64,000 bases of DNA from Alkalibacillus haloalkaliphilus. Its GTDB lineage: Bacteria; Bacillota; Bacilli; Bacillales; Alkalibacillaceae. The position numbers were made by a program, and so were the translations under genes. The stretch spans positions 1 through 64,000 of the forward strand of contig NZ_BJYA01000014.1 of assembly GCF_007991275.1 (NCBI RefSeq), written 5' to 3'. Shown one piece after another: positions 16,946 through 24,877 of the stretch. How positions within the stretch are numbered: position 1 is the stretch's first letter; each line of letters begins with the position of its first letter. Under the pieces are notes generated by a model, which searched no databases, had not been told where the DNA came from, and worked only from the letters and a program-made list of their open reading frames with translations.

Positions 16946-19571
16946 ATGGACGTGAAAACAGTTTGTCCAACTCATTTTCGATCTTATTTAATTCAACTTG
17001 TTTACCGCGATCAAAGTATTTGTCTAACGACTTTTCAATGTGTTGTAAGCCCGAAGCAATATGTTGATCTGTATTTCCTTTTGTTTCAATCAATTCGTTC
17101 AACTCTTCTTCTAGTAACAGTAACGTTTCTTCTAAATCATCATCTGCTCGTTCAACTAGGTTAGTAGTGACGTCACTTAACGTGTCCTCGCCTTCAACGT
17201 ACCCACTTAACAACGATTCTTCCACGACAAAATCTTCTTCAAACCTCGGCATTAACTTATACTCATTATAGTTGTAAGTTACAACACCTGTAATCGATTC
17301 GTAAGTAACTGTTGTGTCAATGTCACCAATTAAAGCGTCAATAACAAACTCACCATAATCATCAAAAGCTGGGTAATCACCAAACTGATTACCAGGTTCC
17401 ACTGTCACATTAGTTACTGTGACTAATTGCCCTTCTAGCGCTTCACCGATCTCCGTGGATGCAACTAGTTTCGGTTCAGGTATGCCGACACTTTCACTAA
17501 TTACTTCGACATTGGCATCGCTTGGTATGACTTGAAGTAATCCAAAATACTCTTCTGTTCGTGCTTTCACTTGGATTTCGTCACCTAATTCTGCTCCAAA
17601 ATCATTGGCACGAACGACGATACCACCTGTTTCATCTTGTACATAATAATTATACATCCCGCCTTGAAAGAACCCTGCTGTTATAACACCTGTAAAATGA
17701 ACGCGCGTGCCAAGCTCAGCATTTCGAACTTCCTCAAGTGAAACCATTGGCAGTTCAACTTGGAGATCATCCTCACTTCTTGGCATCAGCTTGTACTCTC
17801 CAAAGTTGTAATCAATCACACCTGTAATGGCATCGTAAGTTTCACCAACTTCAAGAAAACCAGCATCATTATCAATAATAAATTCACCATCTGCATCGCG
17901 TGCTGTATAATCGTTGTATTGATCTACTGATAAAATCTCTACATCTTCCAATGTCACAAGTTGTGCTTCTAGCTCTCCTCCTAAATCATTCGAACTAATC
18001 ACTTGTGGGTCAACAACATCCTGCGCTTCTTCAATCACTTCAGCATTGCTAGCCATAATTTGTAACATTCCGTAAAACTCTTCTGTAGTCCCAGCAGCAC
18101 GTATTTCATCACCAACTTCAGCATCTAAGTCGCCGGTACGTACTACAATAGCAGCAGTATGGTCTTGTACATAATAGTTAATCATGCCACTCGCCTCAAC
18201 TTTATGCGTTACAGTACCCTCAACCATGACATTAGTGCCAAGGTCAGCCACTCTTGCATCAGCAATAACTGGATCACGTTCAAACGCGGGCTCATAACCT
18301 TCTGCTAACGCTGTCATTTCATCTGGGAAGAAAATACGTTCATAATGAGGAACTTCTTCATAATCATCCGGCAAGTAATACTGCATCGTACTTGAATTAC
18401 CAACCATGCGATGTAGTGGTCTGTCATCATATCGTGAACGGAATTCAAACGGTAATTCCATTAAAGGTTTTTCCTCGGACCAAACACCAAGCTTGTCCTC
18501 TTCAGCTTGACGAGCCGCTTCTTGATACTCTAAATAAGTCTCTTCATCACCAATTGGCCATATGAAGTAAGAAGGTGCATGCCCTTCACGCACTAACTCT
18601 AATCCCGTATTTAAATCATCTTCAGCTCGAATTACTTCAGCTAATAACCGACCGTAAGCATCTAACGGTTCTTCACCCAACTTTAAAATTACTTCATCAC
18701 CCGGTTGTAGCAACTCTTGCAAATACTCCGTTGCTCTCTCACCGTGATACTTTTGTGAATGGTTCGGGTCTTCTAAAATTAAATCTTCATCATAATCATC
18801 TTGATGATAAGTTTCAGCCGTATCCATATTTAAATACCTAATGTTCGTTGTTCCTAGAACCGGACTCGTTATATGAATCGTATCGCCATCAACGACACGG
18901 TCAACTGTTGCAATGTATTCATCTTCAATCTCTGGAGGTTCAACTGGTTCGTGCTGTCCTAAGTGCTCAAATGTATCAGCAAAGAATGGAATCCACTCAT
19001 CTTCTGGATGAAACTCATCGTGAATGTTTCGATCGCCGATTTTCACATCGTAATCTCTTACTAACGTTTGATCAGCTGTTCTCGTTTGTTCATCACCCCA
19101 ATACTGACCAGGGTCTTCACCAACTCGTCCAATTGAGTCGATTACTTCACCATCTCTTACCGAATCATCATAATCCTTAAATAAAACAATGGCATCATTC
19201 CCATTAAAGCCATAAAAATATGATGACCCAGTCACATCAGCTTTTTCTAACAACTCATCAGACCCATTAGCATGAGCGACAACTAATGTCTCTCCAGATG
19301 CTAATTCACCTGTAAGATCTAACGGACTCGCAAAGCCATCATCAGGTTCTTGACTTGCTCCATTTGTAAAATTAACTAACGTATAGTCTTCTAGATTAAT
19401 AGAATCACCTGTGCCATTATAAAGCTCTAATGCTTTATTAAATCCACTACCTTCAACATATTCAGAGATGATTAAGTCCTCGAAGTCATCTGCACTAACG
19501 GGTGTTACCAACATACTACTAATTAAAACAACAAAAAACACACTTAGTAAGACACTTTTTAACCTTTGCAC
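16944..19571 (-). CDS. Large secreted nuclease: lamin-tail, SNase, Ada-like segment, twin OB-like repeats
   Basis: 875 residues with a signal peptide (1-27, ending VSA). Residues 29-195 resemble a lamin-tail domain (LIISEYVEGSGFNKALEL). Residues 218-366 are a staphylococcal-nuclease domain; R245, E253 and R308 match its catalytic trio, with DGDT at 229-232. Residues 385-430 resemble the Ada metal-binding fold (VGNSSTMQYYLP, FFPDEMTALAEGYEP), but the zinc cysteines are gone. Residues 435-605 and 612-783 are two copies of an OB-like module (NYYVQD, VVR, KLMPR), as in B. subtilis YhcR. A helical tail follows. It probably degrades extracellular DNA or RNA for nutrition or matrix turnover. Confidence 0.9.
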   Translation of the reverse strand: MQRLKSVLLSVFFVVLISSMLVTPVSADDFEDLIISEYVEGSGFNKALELYNGTGDSINLEDYTLVNFTNGASQEPDDGFASPLDLTGELASGETLVVAHANGSDELLEKADVTGSSYFYGFNGNDAIVLFKDYDDSVRDGEVIDSIGRVGEDPGQYWGDEQTRTADQTLVRDYDVKIGDRNIHDEFHPEDEWIPFFADTFEHLGQHEPVEPPEIEDEYIATVDRVVDGDTIHITSPVLGTTNIRYLNMDTAETYHQDDYDEDLILEDPNHSQKYHGERATEYLQELLQPGDEVILKLGEEPLDAYGRLLAEVIRAEDDLNTGLELVREGHAPSYFIWPIGDEETYLEYQEAARQAEEDKLGVWSEEKPLMELPFEFRSRYDDRPLHRMVGNSSTMQYYLPDDYEEVPHYERIFFPDEMTALAEGYEPAFERDPVIADARVADLGTNVMVEGTVTHKVEASGMINYYVQDHTAAIVVRTGDLDAEVGDEIRAAGTTEEFYGMLQIMASNAEVIEEAQDVVDPQVISSNDLGGELEAQLVTLEDVEILSVDQYNDYTARDADGEFIIDNDAGFLEVGETYDAITGVIDYNFGEYKLMPRSEDDLQVELPMVSLEEVRNAELGTRVHFTGVITAGFFQGGMYNYYVQDETGGIVVRANDFGAELGDEIQVKARTEEYFGLLQVIPSDANVEVISESVGIPEPKLVASTEIGEALEGQLVTVTNVTVEPGNQFGDYPAFDDYGEFVIDALIGDIDTTVTYESITGVVTYNYNEYKLMPRFEEDFVVEESLLSGYVEGEDTLSDVTTNLVERADDDLEETLLLLEEELNELIETKGNTDQHIASGLQHIEKSLDKYFDRGKQVELNKIENELDKLFSRP

Positions 19572-19702
19572 TGTTTAACCTCCCATATTGTCAAAATCAG
19601 TTTCATTATAAACAAAATATTGTCACTTTTGTGTTAAATTTCTGTAAATTATTCCTCTAAAGGATAAAACAGTATAAAAGTCTAGGTAAAATAGTTACAC
19701 AA

Positions 19703-19733
19703 AACAAAAAAAGCACGCCTAAATCTAGACGCA
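19703..19733 (-). terminator. Terminator of the small membrane-protein operon
   Basis: On the minus strand TGCGTCTA pairs with TAGGCGTG (G-T pairs included), followed by seven T residues. It lies directly after the last gene of the operon. Confidence 0.7.
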
Positions 19734-20024
19734 CTACAAAATTTCCGCTAGCATTCCCCAGTTTGGTAAGTAAAATATGAGAGGGAGAAAAAGATAAAAA
19801 AGCGTATTAACATCTTTTCTTGCTTCTTTAGGCAAAAGATACATAACGACACATGCATATACGACAAACGTTATAACTGAAAAGGTCATCCCATATTGGA
19901 GAATTTCACCAGTTCTTAGGCCGGACCATACTAAGATAAATGTGAATAAATACTTCACTAAAATTAACCCAATGATCGAAAACCAAAACCACCGTGGTTG
20001 CTTCCATTCAATTTGTTCTTCCAT
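19734..20024 (-). CDS. Small integral membrane protein (three helices)
   Basis: 96 residues, with GGGTGG upstream of the ATG. Three hydrophobic segments lie at about 14-34, 43-63 and 74-93, with a KEARKD loop between the last two. It is the last of four consecutive membrane-protein genes on this strand, 58 bp after the previous one. I recognise no family or function. Confidence 0.75.
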   Translation of the reverse strand: MEEQIEWKQPRWFWFSIIGLILVKYLFTFILVWSGLRTGEILQYGMTFSVITFVVYACVVMYLLPKEARKDVNTLFYLFLPLIFYLPNWGMLAEIL

Positions 20025-20082
20025 GTAAACCCACCCCTTTACTACATCACTAAATCTGTAAGTCTAGGTGATAAGAACAAAA

Positions 20083-20478
20083 CTAAATGTGGTCAGGCAC
20101 AACTCCGAAAAATTCGGTGTAATAAAAAACGATTACTAAAGCAAGCATAGTTGCTGATACAGCCCAAATAACGATATACTCTCGCTTATCTCGTGCATGG
20201 ACCCATTCCATAATGCCTTCGATGACATAAATCCCCGTATATAAAACGATCACCCAAAGCAACAAATTTGTTAAACCCTCAGCAAAAAGTGTAACCACAA
20301 TCGTTCCAACCATCGAAACAGCAATTATTAGAAATCCATGTGAAAAGTTATAAAAACGCTCTTCAAACGATTTCTTTTCCTTTGGAATATGTAAATTATG
20401 ACGAATAACCTTCTCAACAATATATGCTATTGCAAGTAGGTTTAATAATATGAGAAATAAAGGCACTAATTCCGTCAT
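20083..20478 (-). CDS. DUF4181-like membrane protein, diverged paralogue
   Basis: 131 residues with four predicted helices (about 3-22, 47-67, 70-90, 103-122). It has the same size and helix pattern as the next two genes upstream but lacks their VNDxHR signature, having FEERFYNFSHG instead. It starts 12 bp after its neighbour, so one transcript is likely. Function unknown. Confidence 0.75.
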   Translation of the reverse strand: MTELVPLFLILLNLLAIAYIVEKVIRHNLHIPKEKKSFEERFYNFSHGFLIIAVSMVGTIVVTLFAEGLTNLLLWVIVLYTGIYVIEGIMEWVHARDKREYIVIWAVSATMLALVIVFYYTEFFGVVPDHI

Positions 20479-20490
20479 GTAATCCTCTCC

Positions 20491-20883
20491 CTAACTCCCA
20501 CGACTAACCAGTTCAATCAGTAAATAGACAAACCCTACAATTACAAATGAATTAATAAGCATAATCCAATGAAGCTTCTCTTCCGGTTGAAAGATCCAAT
20601 TCATCACAATATCTACAACTCTAAATAAAACCACTACACCAACTACAATTAATCCCCAATGTTCAATTGTAATGTAGAAGTTGTTAACTAAAATAACTGA
20701 AATTAATATTATAGCCAGTAACTTATTTATATAACGATGAACGTCATTAACGTGTCTTCCATCACTCTCAAAAACAGCCTTCGTGCTAGCATCAACCCCT
20801 AACAACTTCCTCATGCCATATTGCATGAATAACATGAGCAGTAAAAAGGCCATAATTAAAAACACAATCTCTTCCGCATACAT
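20491..20883 (-). CDS. DUF4181-like membrane protein
   Basis: 130 residues, four helices. It shares with the upstream gene the order RKLLGVD/A-x-F, VNDVHRYINK, VLFRVVDI and EEKLHWIMLIN, so the pair arose by duplication. The fit to DUF4181 is from memory of that family's VNxxHR pattern and size and is moderate. Spacing to both neighbours is about 12 bp. Confidence 0.78.
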   Translation of the reverse strand: MYAEEIVFLIMAFLLLMLFMQYGMRKLLGVDASTKAVFESDGRHVNDVHRYINKLLAIILISVILVNNFYITIEHWGLIVVGVVVLFRVVDIVMNWIFQPEEKLHWIMLINSFVIVGFVYLLIELVSRGS

Positions 20884-20894
20884 AACAGCACTAC

Positions 20895-21287
20895 CTATAC
20901 TGCTATCGAGTTAGATAAAGCTAATAAAAACCCAAAGAAAGATAATATGACAACCGTATTAATTAACATGATCCAATGAACTTTCTCCTGGGGACGGTGC
21001 TTCCAAAACATAAATATATCTAACCCTCTAAAAATTAAAACAAATGTAATTAAGATGACGTAGGTTAAGTTATCAAAATTAAATACCATGTAATGACCAA
21101 TAAGTAACGTAATACCAATAAGCACGAAAATTTGGTTTAACTTACGATGTCGGTCATTTACATACGGGTCTCTTCCTTGAAAAATCGCTTGCCAACTCGT
21201 GTCTAATCCCATAAACTTTCGAACTGTCCGTTGTAACAACACCATAAAAATAAAAAAGGATAATATAATAACGATTAATTCAAGCAT
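20895..21287 (-). CDS. DUF4181-like membrane protein, first gene of operon
   Basis: 130 residues with four helices and the motifs FMGLDTSWQAIF, VNDRHRKLNQIF and EKVHWIMLIN. The ribosome site AGGAG lies 8 nt upstream of the ATG. It is the promoter-proximal gene of the four-gene cluster and follows a perfect 22-bp palindrome that probably regulates all of them. Function unknown; no catalytic residues are evident. Confidence 0.8.
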   Translation of the reverse strand: MLELIVIILSFFIFMVLLQRTVRKFMGLDTSWQAIFQGRDPYVNDRHRKLNQIFVLIGITLLIGHYMVFNFDNLTYVILITFVLIFRGLDIFMFWKHRPQEKVHWIMLINTVVILSFFGFLLALSNSIAV

Positions 21288-21306
21288 TTCTTGTTGCTCC
21301 TTTCCT

Positions 21307-21328
21307 TTTAATCAAACGTTTGATTAAA
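21307..21328. promoter_or_regulatory. Perfect 22-bp palindrome, TetR-like operator candidate
   Basis: TTTAATCAAAC is followed directly by its exact reverse complement. It lies 20-41 bp upstream of the first DUF4181-like gene, overlapping where the leader begins. Its size and symmetry resemble operators of TetR-family repressors. No TetR gene is present in the window. Confidence 0.65.
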
Positions 21329-21396
21329 CGACCACACTTGTTAAAACTATTACAGGAATAATACCATAAATTGTAACTAAACAGAAGAAACGAAAA

Positions 21397-21427
21397 TAAA
21401 AAAACTCCACCATTTTGGTAGAGTCTC
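21397..21427 (-). terminator. Terminator of the zinc-ribbon membrane protein gene
   Basis: On the minus strand ACTCTACCA pairs with TGGTGGAGT, followed by TTTTTTTA. It directly follows the stop codon of the gene at 21429. Confidence 0.88.
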
Positions 21428-21428
21428 G

Positions 21429-21794
21429 TTAGAAAAATTCCCACTCCTCAACATGCTTACCTTGATTGACTTTCTTCGCGATTCGGTATGCGTCGATTAA
21501 ATTAATGATCCAAATGACGAACGTTGCCATTCCGGCTGTAGCAATTGTCGCTAAAACCCACACACCAAACAGAACAATCCCTTTCAAGCCTTGTCCAGCA
21601 TATAATTGACCTAACCCAACAACCAATGCTGAAAGAATCAAGGCCAGTATCGGACTCTTTCCTTTACTTGGTTGTTGTTCATCATTTATAACCGTGCTTT
21701 CATGTTGGCTTACGTTTGGCTTAACGCGCTCACCACACTTAGAGCAATATTGATCGTTTACAAACAATTGATTTCCACATTTATGACATGTCAT
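21429..21794 (-). CDS. Zinc-ribbon plus TM2-like membrane protein
   Basis: 121 residues. Residues 3-21 form a zinc ribbon (CHKCG...CSKCG). A Gln/Ser-rich linker leads to two or three helices (about 50-95) with GLGQLYAGQGLKGI, typical of TM2/DUF5683-type domains, and a C-terminal IDAYRIAKK. Such proteins are small membrane proteins of unknown role, perhaps sensing or scaffolding. Monocistronic, with its own terminator. Confidence 0.85.
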   Translation of the reverse strand: MTCHKCGNQLFVNDQYCSKCGERVKPNVSQHESTVINDEQQPSKGKSPILALILSALVVGLGQLYAGQGLKGIVLFGVWVLATIATAGMATFVIWIINLIDAYRIAKKVNQGKHVEEWEFF

Positions 21795-21925
21795 ATTATC
21801 ACCTCATATATTTTACACACTTATATTATAATGAATACATTTCTTTGTAAAACAAACCCGCTGTATAAAATAGGTGAAACAACTTACATAATACTGTAAA
21901 ATTGTATACGGGAGGAGGAATTACT

Positions 21926-22324
21926 ATGAATTATCAAACTAAAAAAGACGTCTGGGTAGCCATATTATTATTTGGTATTACAGGCTTTATCGTTACATAC
22001 TCGTTTATTCAATCCGATACATTCTTCATGATCATAGGTGTCATTCTTTTAATTGCTGTCGTTTGGTTTTGGTTTACAGTCAGGTATAAGGTAGATGAAG
22101 GACAATTGATGATAAAGTTTGGACCATTCACAAAGAAAATCGACATTCTAGACATTGAGCAAATTAGGTTAGTACGCAGCCTAAAATTATCTCCTGCACT
22201 TTCTGTTACTCGCTTAGAAATCACATACGGTTACGACCATCGTGTAATTAGAATTTCGCCGGCTGATAAAAATTTATTTGTTAAACAACTTATGTCGATT
22301 AATCCAGATATTGAATTTGAATAA
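21926..22324 (+). CDS. PH-domain-like membrane protein (YyaB-like)
   Basis: 132 residues from ATG 21926, which has GGGAGGAGGAA just upstream; a start 24 nt earlier has none. Two helices (about 11-27, 33-52) precede a C-terminal beta domain (YKVDEGQLMIKFGPFTKKIDI ... IRISPADKNLFVKQL) that resembles the bacterial PH-like domain of YyaB-type proteins. The next gene begins 18 bp later, so the two are probably co-transcribed. Function unknown. Confidence 0.82.
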   Translation: MNYQTKKDVWVAILLFGITGFIVTYSFIQSDTFFMIIGVILLIAVVWFWFTVRYKVDEGQLMIKFGPFTKKIDILDIEQIRLVRSLKLSPALSVTRLEITYGYDHRVIRISPADKNLFVKQLMSINPDIEFE

Positions 22325-22342
22325 AAATTATGAGGTGATTTT

Positions 22343-22648
22343 ATGCCAGTTTGCCAGCATTGTGGAGGAACATGGTCTTATAAAGAATCACTAAAACAAC
22401 TTTTAAATTTGAGAAGGAAAATGACTTGTGAGCACTGCAATGAGCAACAATATTCTACTCAACGGAGCTATTGGGTTAGTCAAATGGCTTTTCTTCCTGC
22501 TTATTTTATCATTATTCCTTTAGTAAGTATTGTTTTTAATGTCGGGTTTCTCATAGGTTTTCTTGCGATCACACCATTACTGATCTTTTACACTCTCATA
22601 TCTCCAAAATTCCTGACGTTATCCAACGAGGAAGAGCCTTTATGGTAA
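22343..22648 (+). CDS. CXXC-20-CXXC family zinc-binding membrane protein
   Basis: 101 residues, ribosome site GAGGTGA upstream. Two CxxC pairs (CQHC and CEHC) are separated by about 24 residues, followed by two hydrophobic helices (about 50-65 and 68-92). This matches the TIGR04104-type family of Bacillaceae. It likely binds zinc on the cytoplasmic side of the membrane. No function is established that I know of. Confidence 0.85.
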   Translation: MPVCQHCGGTWSYKESLKQLLNLRRKMTCEHCNEQQYSTQRSYWVSQMAFLPAYFIIIPLVSIVFNVGFLIGFLAITPLLIFYTLISPKFLTLSNEEEPLW

Positions 22649-22660
22649 GAAAATATTTCA

Positions 22661-22710
22661 CCCTTAGGCGTGTGCTGTCATAAACTAAATCAGCACATGT
22701 TTAAGGGGGA
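22661..22710 (+). promoter_or_regulatory. Hairpin that sequesters the ribosome site of the yuzF-like gene
   Basis: CCCTTA (22661-22666) pairs with TAAGGG (22702-22707), and GTGCTG (22672-22677) with CAGCAC (22691-22696). The 3' strand contains the AAGGGGGA ribosome site of the following gene. The hairpin could regulate translation, or act as an upstream terminator whose T run is TTTTTTT at 22711-22717. Confidence 0.6.
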
Positions 22711-22717
22711 TTTTTTT

Positions 22718-23014
22718 ATGTATTATAACAACCCAAATTACACGCAATATGGGTATCCACAAATGCCACGCCAAGATGAGCAAGAAGTTGGGCTTTTATC
22801 ATTATCGATCATTGAGCCATTTATGTTTTATAACTTACAAGGGCTTAACGGTTCAAATGTTGTTGTTCAGACAACACAAGGAGCCGAACGTGGTAAATTA
22901 GTTGAGGCAACTCCAGACCACATCACAATGGAAGTAAGCGGGAACTACTACTTTATTCGTATGCAAGAAGTTGTATGGGTCATGCCGACAAACTATGAAC
23001 CCGATCATATTTAA
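22718..23014 (+). CDS. yuzF: YuzF-like DUF2642 protein
   Basis: 98 residues from ATG 22718 with AAGGGGGA upstream. The N-terminus is Asn/Tyr/Gln-rich (YYNNPNYTQYGYPQ), like many coat-associated proteins. The C-terminal half (GLNGSNVVVQTTQGAERGKL, then YFIRMQEVVWVMP) is a small beta domain of the DUF2642 type found in YuzF and some spore proteins. No signal peptide. A spore-coat role is plausible but not shown. The adjacent catalase would fit that setting. Confidence 0.8.
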   Translation: MYYNNPNYTQYGYPQMPRQDEQEVGLLSLSIIEPFMFYNLQGLNGSNVVVQTTQGAERGKLVEATPDHITMEVSGNYYFIRMQEVVWVMPTNYEPDHI

Positions 23015-23026
23015 TGGATAATACAA

Positions 23027-23071
23027 CCTTCCAACGTCATACACATAGTAATGACGTCAAACAGTTGGAGG
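23027..23071 (+). promoter_or_regulatory. Hairpin that sequesters the ribosome site of the manganese catalase gene
   Basis: CCAAC (23031-23035) can pair with GTTGG (23064-23068) and CCT with AGG, while ACGTCAT (23034-23040) pairs perfectly with ATGACGT (23051-23057). The TTGGAGGG ribosome site is in the 3' strand. Confidence 0.5.
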
Positions 23072-23078
23072 GAACATC

Positions 23079-23975
23079 ATGATTGAACGGTTTAATCGCA
23101 TCGCCATTGAATTACCTAAAACAGATGACCCTGATCCAAATGCAGCCGCCGCTGTCCAAGAATTACTTGGTGGACGCTTTGGAGAAATGTCTACACTAAA
23201 TAACTACATGTTTCAGTCATTCGGTTTTAGACAACAAAAGAAGTTAAAACCATTTTATGACTTAATATGTAGTATATCTGGTGAGGAATTTGGTCATGTC
23301 GAGTTAGTTTCACATGCCATTAATTCAATGTTAGAAGGTGCTACTTACGCGGAAGACCCAGACCAAACACCAATGAGAGATGGGGTTGATAAACGGATTT
23401 CATATCATTTTATCGACACAGATCAAATGGCAAAACCTTTTGACTCTATGGGGGCTCCATGGACCGGTGATTACACATTTAAAAGCGGTAATTTAGTTGA
23501 AGACTTGTTGCACAACTACTTTTTAGAAATTGGAGCGCGAACACATAAAATGCGCGTCTATGAAATGACGAGTAGTCCAATTGCGCGTGAAATGATCGGG
23601 TATCTACTTGTGCGTGGTGGTGTACACATTAAAGCTTACGCTAAAGCCCTTTATGCCCTAACTGGAACTGACATGACTAAAATGCTTCCTGTCCCTAATT
23701 TAAGCAACCGACAATTTGATTACGCACGAAAATGGGAGGATGCTGGCGAAGGGAACAAACTTTATACGTTTAGCCGTCGAGATTACGGTGAAATTAGACA
23801 AATTTGGAAAGGTGACGACCCTGAAACTGGCATGCCTCTTGAAGTTATTCAAGGTGCACCAGAAGGGGTTCCTGTACCAGACTATCCACCAGCTCCAGAG
23901 ACTTTCGCACCTGGCATCTCTCGCGAAGACTTTGAAGAAATCTCTAAACGACTGCAACGTCAAGCTGGACTTTAG
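23079..23975 (+). CDS. Non-haem manganese catalase (YdbD-like)
   Basis: 298 residues; strong GGAGGGAA site before ATG. Manganese catalases use a di-manganese centre in a four-helix bundle to split hydrogen peroxide. The expected Glu/His ligand pattern is visible: ELLGGRFGEMSTLNNY, SGEEFGHVELVSH, NYFLEIGARTHKMRVYE and LLVRGGVHIKAYAKAL. The long C-terminal arm (EVIQGAPEGVPVPDYPPAP) matches full-length family members such as B. subtilis YdbD, and differs from the shorter CotJC. Cytoplasmic or spore-associated peroxide defence. Confidence 0.94.
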   Translation: MIERFNRIAIELPKTDDPDPNAAAAVQELLGGRFGEMSTLNNYMFQSFGFRQQKKLKPFYDLICSISGEEFGHVELVSHAINSMLEGATYAEDPDQTPMRDGVDKRISYHFIDTDQMAKPFDSMGAPWTGDYTFKSGNLVEDLLHNYFLEIGARTHKMRVYEMTSSPIAREMIGYLLVRGGVHIKAYAKALYALTGTDMTKMLPVPNLSNRQFDYARKWEDAGEGNKLYTFSRRDYGEIRQIWKGDDPETGMPLEVIQGAPEGVPVPDYPPAPETFAPGISREDFEEISKRLQRQAGL

Positions 23976-24013
23976 TGTAAAATGTCTATTTGCAAACTAA
24001 CCTTAAAGTAGTA

Positions 24014-24045
24014 GAAAGGGGGTGCAATTTTATGCACCCCCTTTC
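24014..24045. terminator. Bidirectional hairpin between catalase and HPr genes
   Basis: A perfect 13-bp stem (GAAAGGGGGTGCA) with a 6-nt loop lies between convergent genes. Neither side has a long T run, so termination efficiency is uncertain. Confidence 0.7.
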
Positions 24046-24049
24046 ACTA

Positions 24050-24313
24050 TTAGCCTTCAAAATTACTTTCTACTAGCTGCACTAAAGCATTAACTGCTTC
24101 TTCTTCATCATCACCTTCTGCTTTAATTCCAATTGTCGTCCCTTTTTCAATACCAAGTGTCATGATACCTAAAATACTTTTCGCTTCTGTTTCCTTATCA
24201 CCTGTTACGATTTTGATATCTGAGCTGTACTTACTTGCTTCTTGAACGAACTGTTGTGCTGGACGAGCATGTAGTCCAGTTTCATTTTGAATTTGAACTT
24301 CAACTTGTTTCAT
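24050..24313 (-). CDS. ptsH: Phosphocarrier protein HPr
   Basis: 87 residues, full length for HPr. His15 (in GLHARPA) is the site phosphorylated by Enzyme I; Ser46 (in AKSILGIM) is the regulatory site for HPr kinase, so it can also work in CcpA-type catabolite control. It accepts phosphate from Enzyme I and passes it to EIIA. Start 11 bp after the EIIA gene. HPr at the end of a fructose operon, far from a ptsI partner on the same transcript, is unusual for Bacillaceae. Confidence 0.96.
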   Translation of the reverse strand: MKQVEVQIQNETGLHARPAQQFVQEASKYSSDIKIVTGDKETEAKSILGIMTLGIEKGTTIGIKAEGDDEEEAVNALVQLVESNFEG

Positions 24314-24324
24314 AAAAGTGCCTC

Positions 24325-24774
24325 CTACTCATCTAATGCTGCAATTAACTCGTCGCTTGACGTTGCTTGTAATAGTTTATTTCTAAAATCTTCGTGCATT
24401 AATTTACGCGAAAGTTGAGATAAAATTTGCAGATGCTCATTACCTGCTTTTTCTTCTGGAATTGCAATTAAGAATACCGATTTAACAGGCTTGCCATCAA
24501 GTGACTGCCAATCAATTTCATCGGACAAACGAGCAAACGCGAGTCCAGCTTCTTCAACACCTGAAGATTTACCATGAGGAATTGCTACACCAAAACCAAT
24601 ACCCGTTGAACCTTCTTCCTCACGCTTCAATACTGCATCTTTATAAACGGCTGAGTCTGATACTACTCCCGTTTTCTCCATTAATTTTGTTAACTCGTCA
24701 ATACAAGTCTCTCTTGAATCAACATTTACATCTAACAATACATGTTCGTTTTTTAGAATTTCTGATAGTTGCAT
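24325..24774 (-). CDS. PTS fructose-type EIIA component
   Basis: 149 residues of the fructose/mannitol EIIA family. The phosphoryl-accepting His is His67, in GFGVAIPHGKS. The remaining fold signatures (LDGKPVKSVFLIAIPE, HLQILSQLSRKL) are intact. In many bacilli EIIA is fused to EIIBC as FruA; here it is a separate protein encoded 103 bp after EIIBC, with a hairpin in the gap. Cytoplasmic, acting between HPr and EIIB. Confidence 0.95.
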   Translation of the reverse strand: MQLSEILKNEHVLLDVNVDSRETCIDELTKLMEKTGVVSDSAVYKDAVLKREEEGSTGIGFGVAIPHGKSSGVEEAGLAFARLSDEIDWQSLDGKPVKSVFLIAIPEEKAGNEHLQILSQLSRKLMHEDFRNKLLQATSSDELIAALDE

Positions 24775-24835
24775 ATCTATTACTCCTTTATTAATTCATG
24801 ATGTCCATACGTTTCCCAAAATTTGAGAAGTTCAT

Positions 24836-24871
24836 AACAACCAGCGTGGTAGTCAAGTGACGCTGGTTGTT
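24836..24871 (-). promoter_or_regulatory. Intercistronic hairpin between EIIBC and EIIA genes
   Basis: Arms 24836-24847 and 24860-24871 are perfect 12-bp reverse complements (AACAACCAGCGT). The minus-strand 3' flank is ATGAACTTC, without a T run, so it looks like an mRNA processing or stability element, or a weak attenuator. Confidence 0.75.
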
Positions 24872-24877
24872 CGCTAT

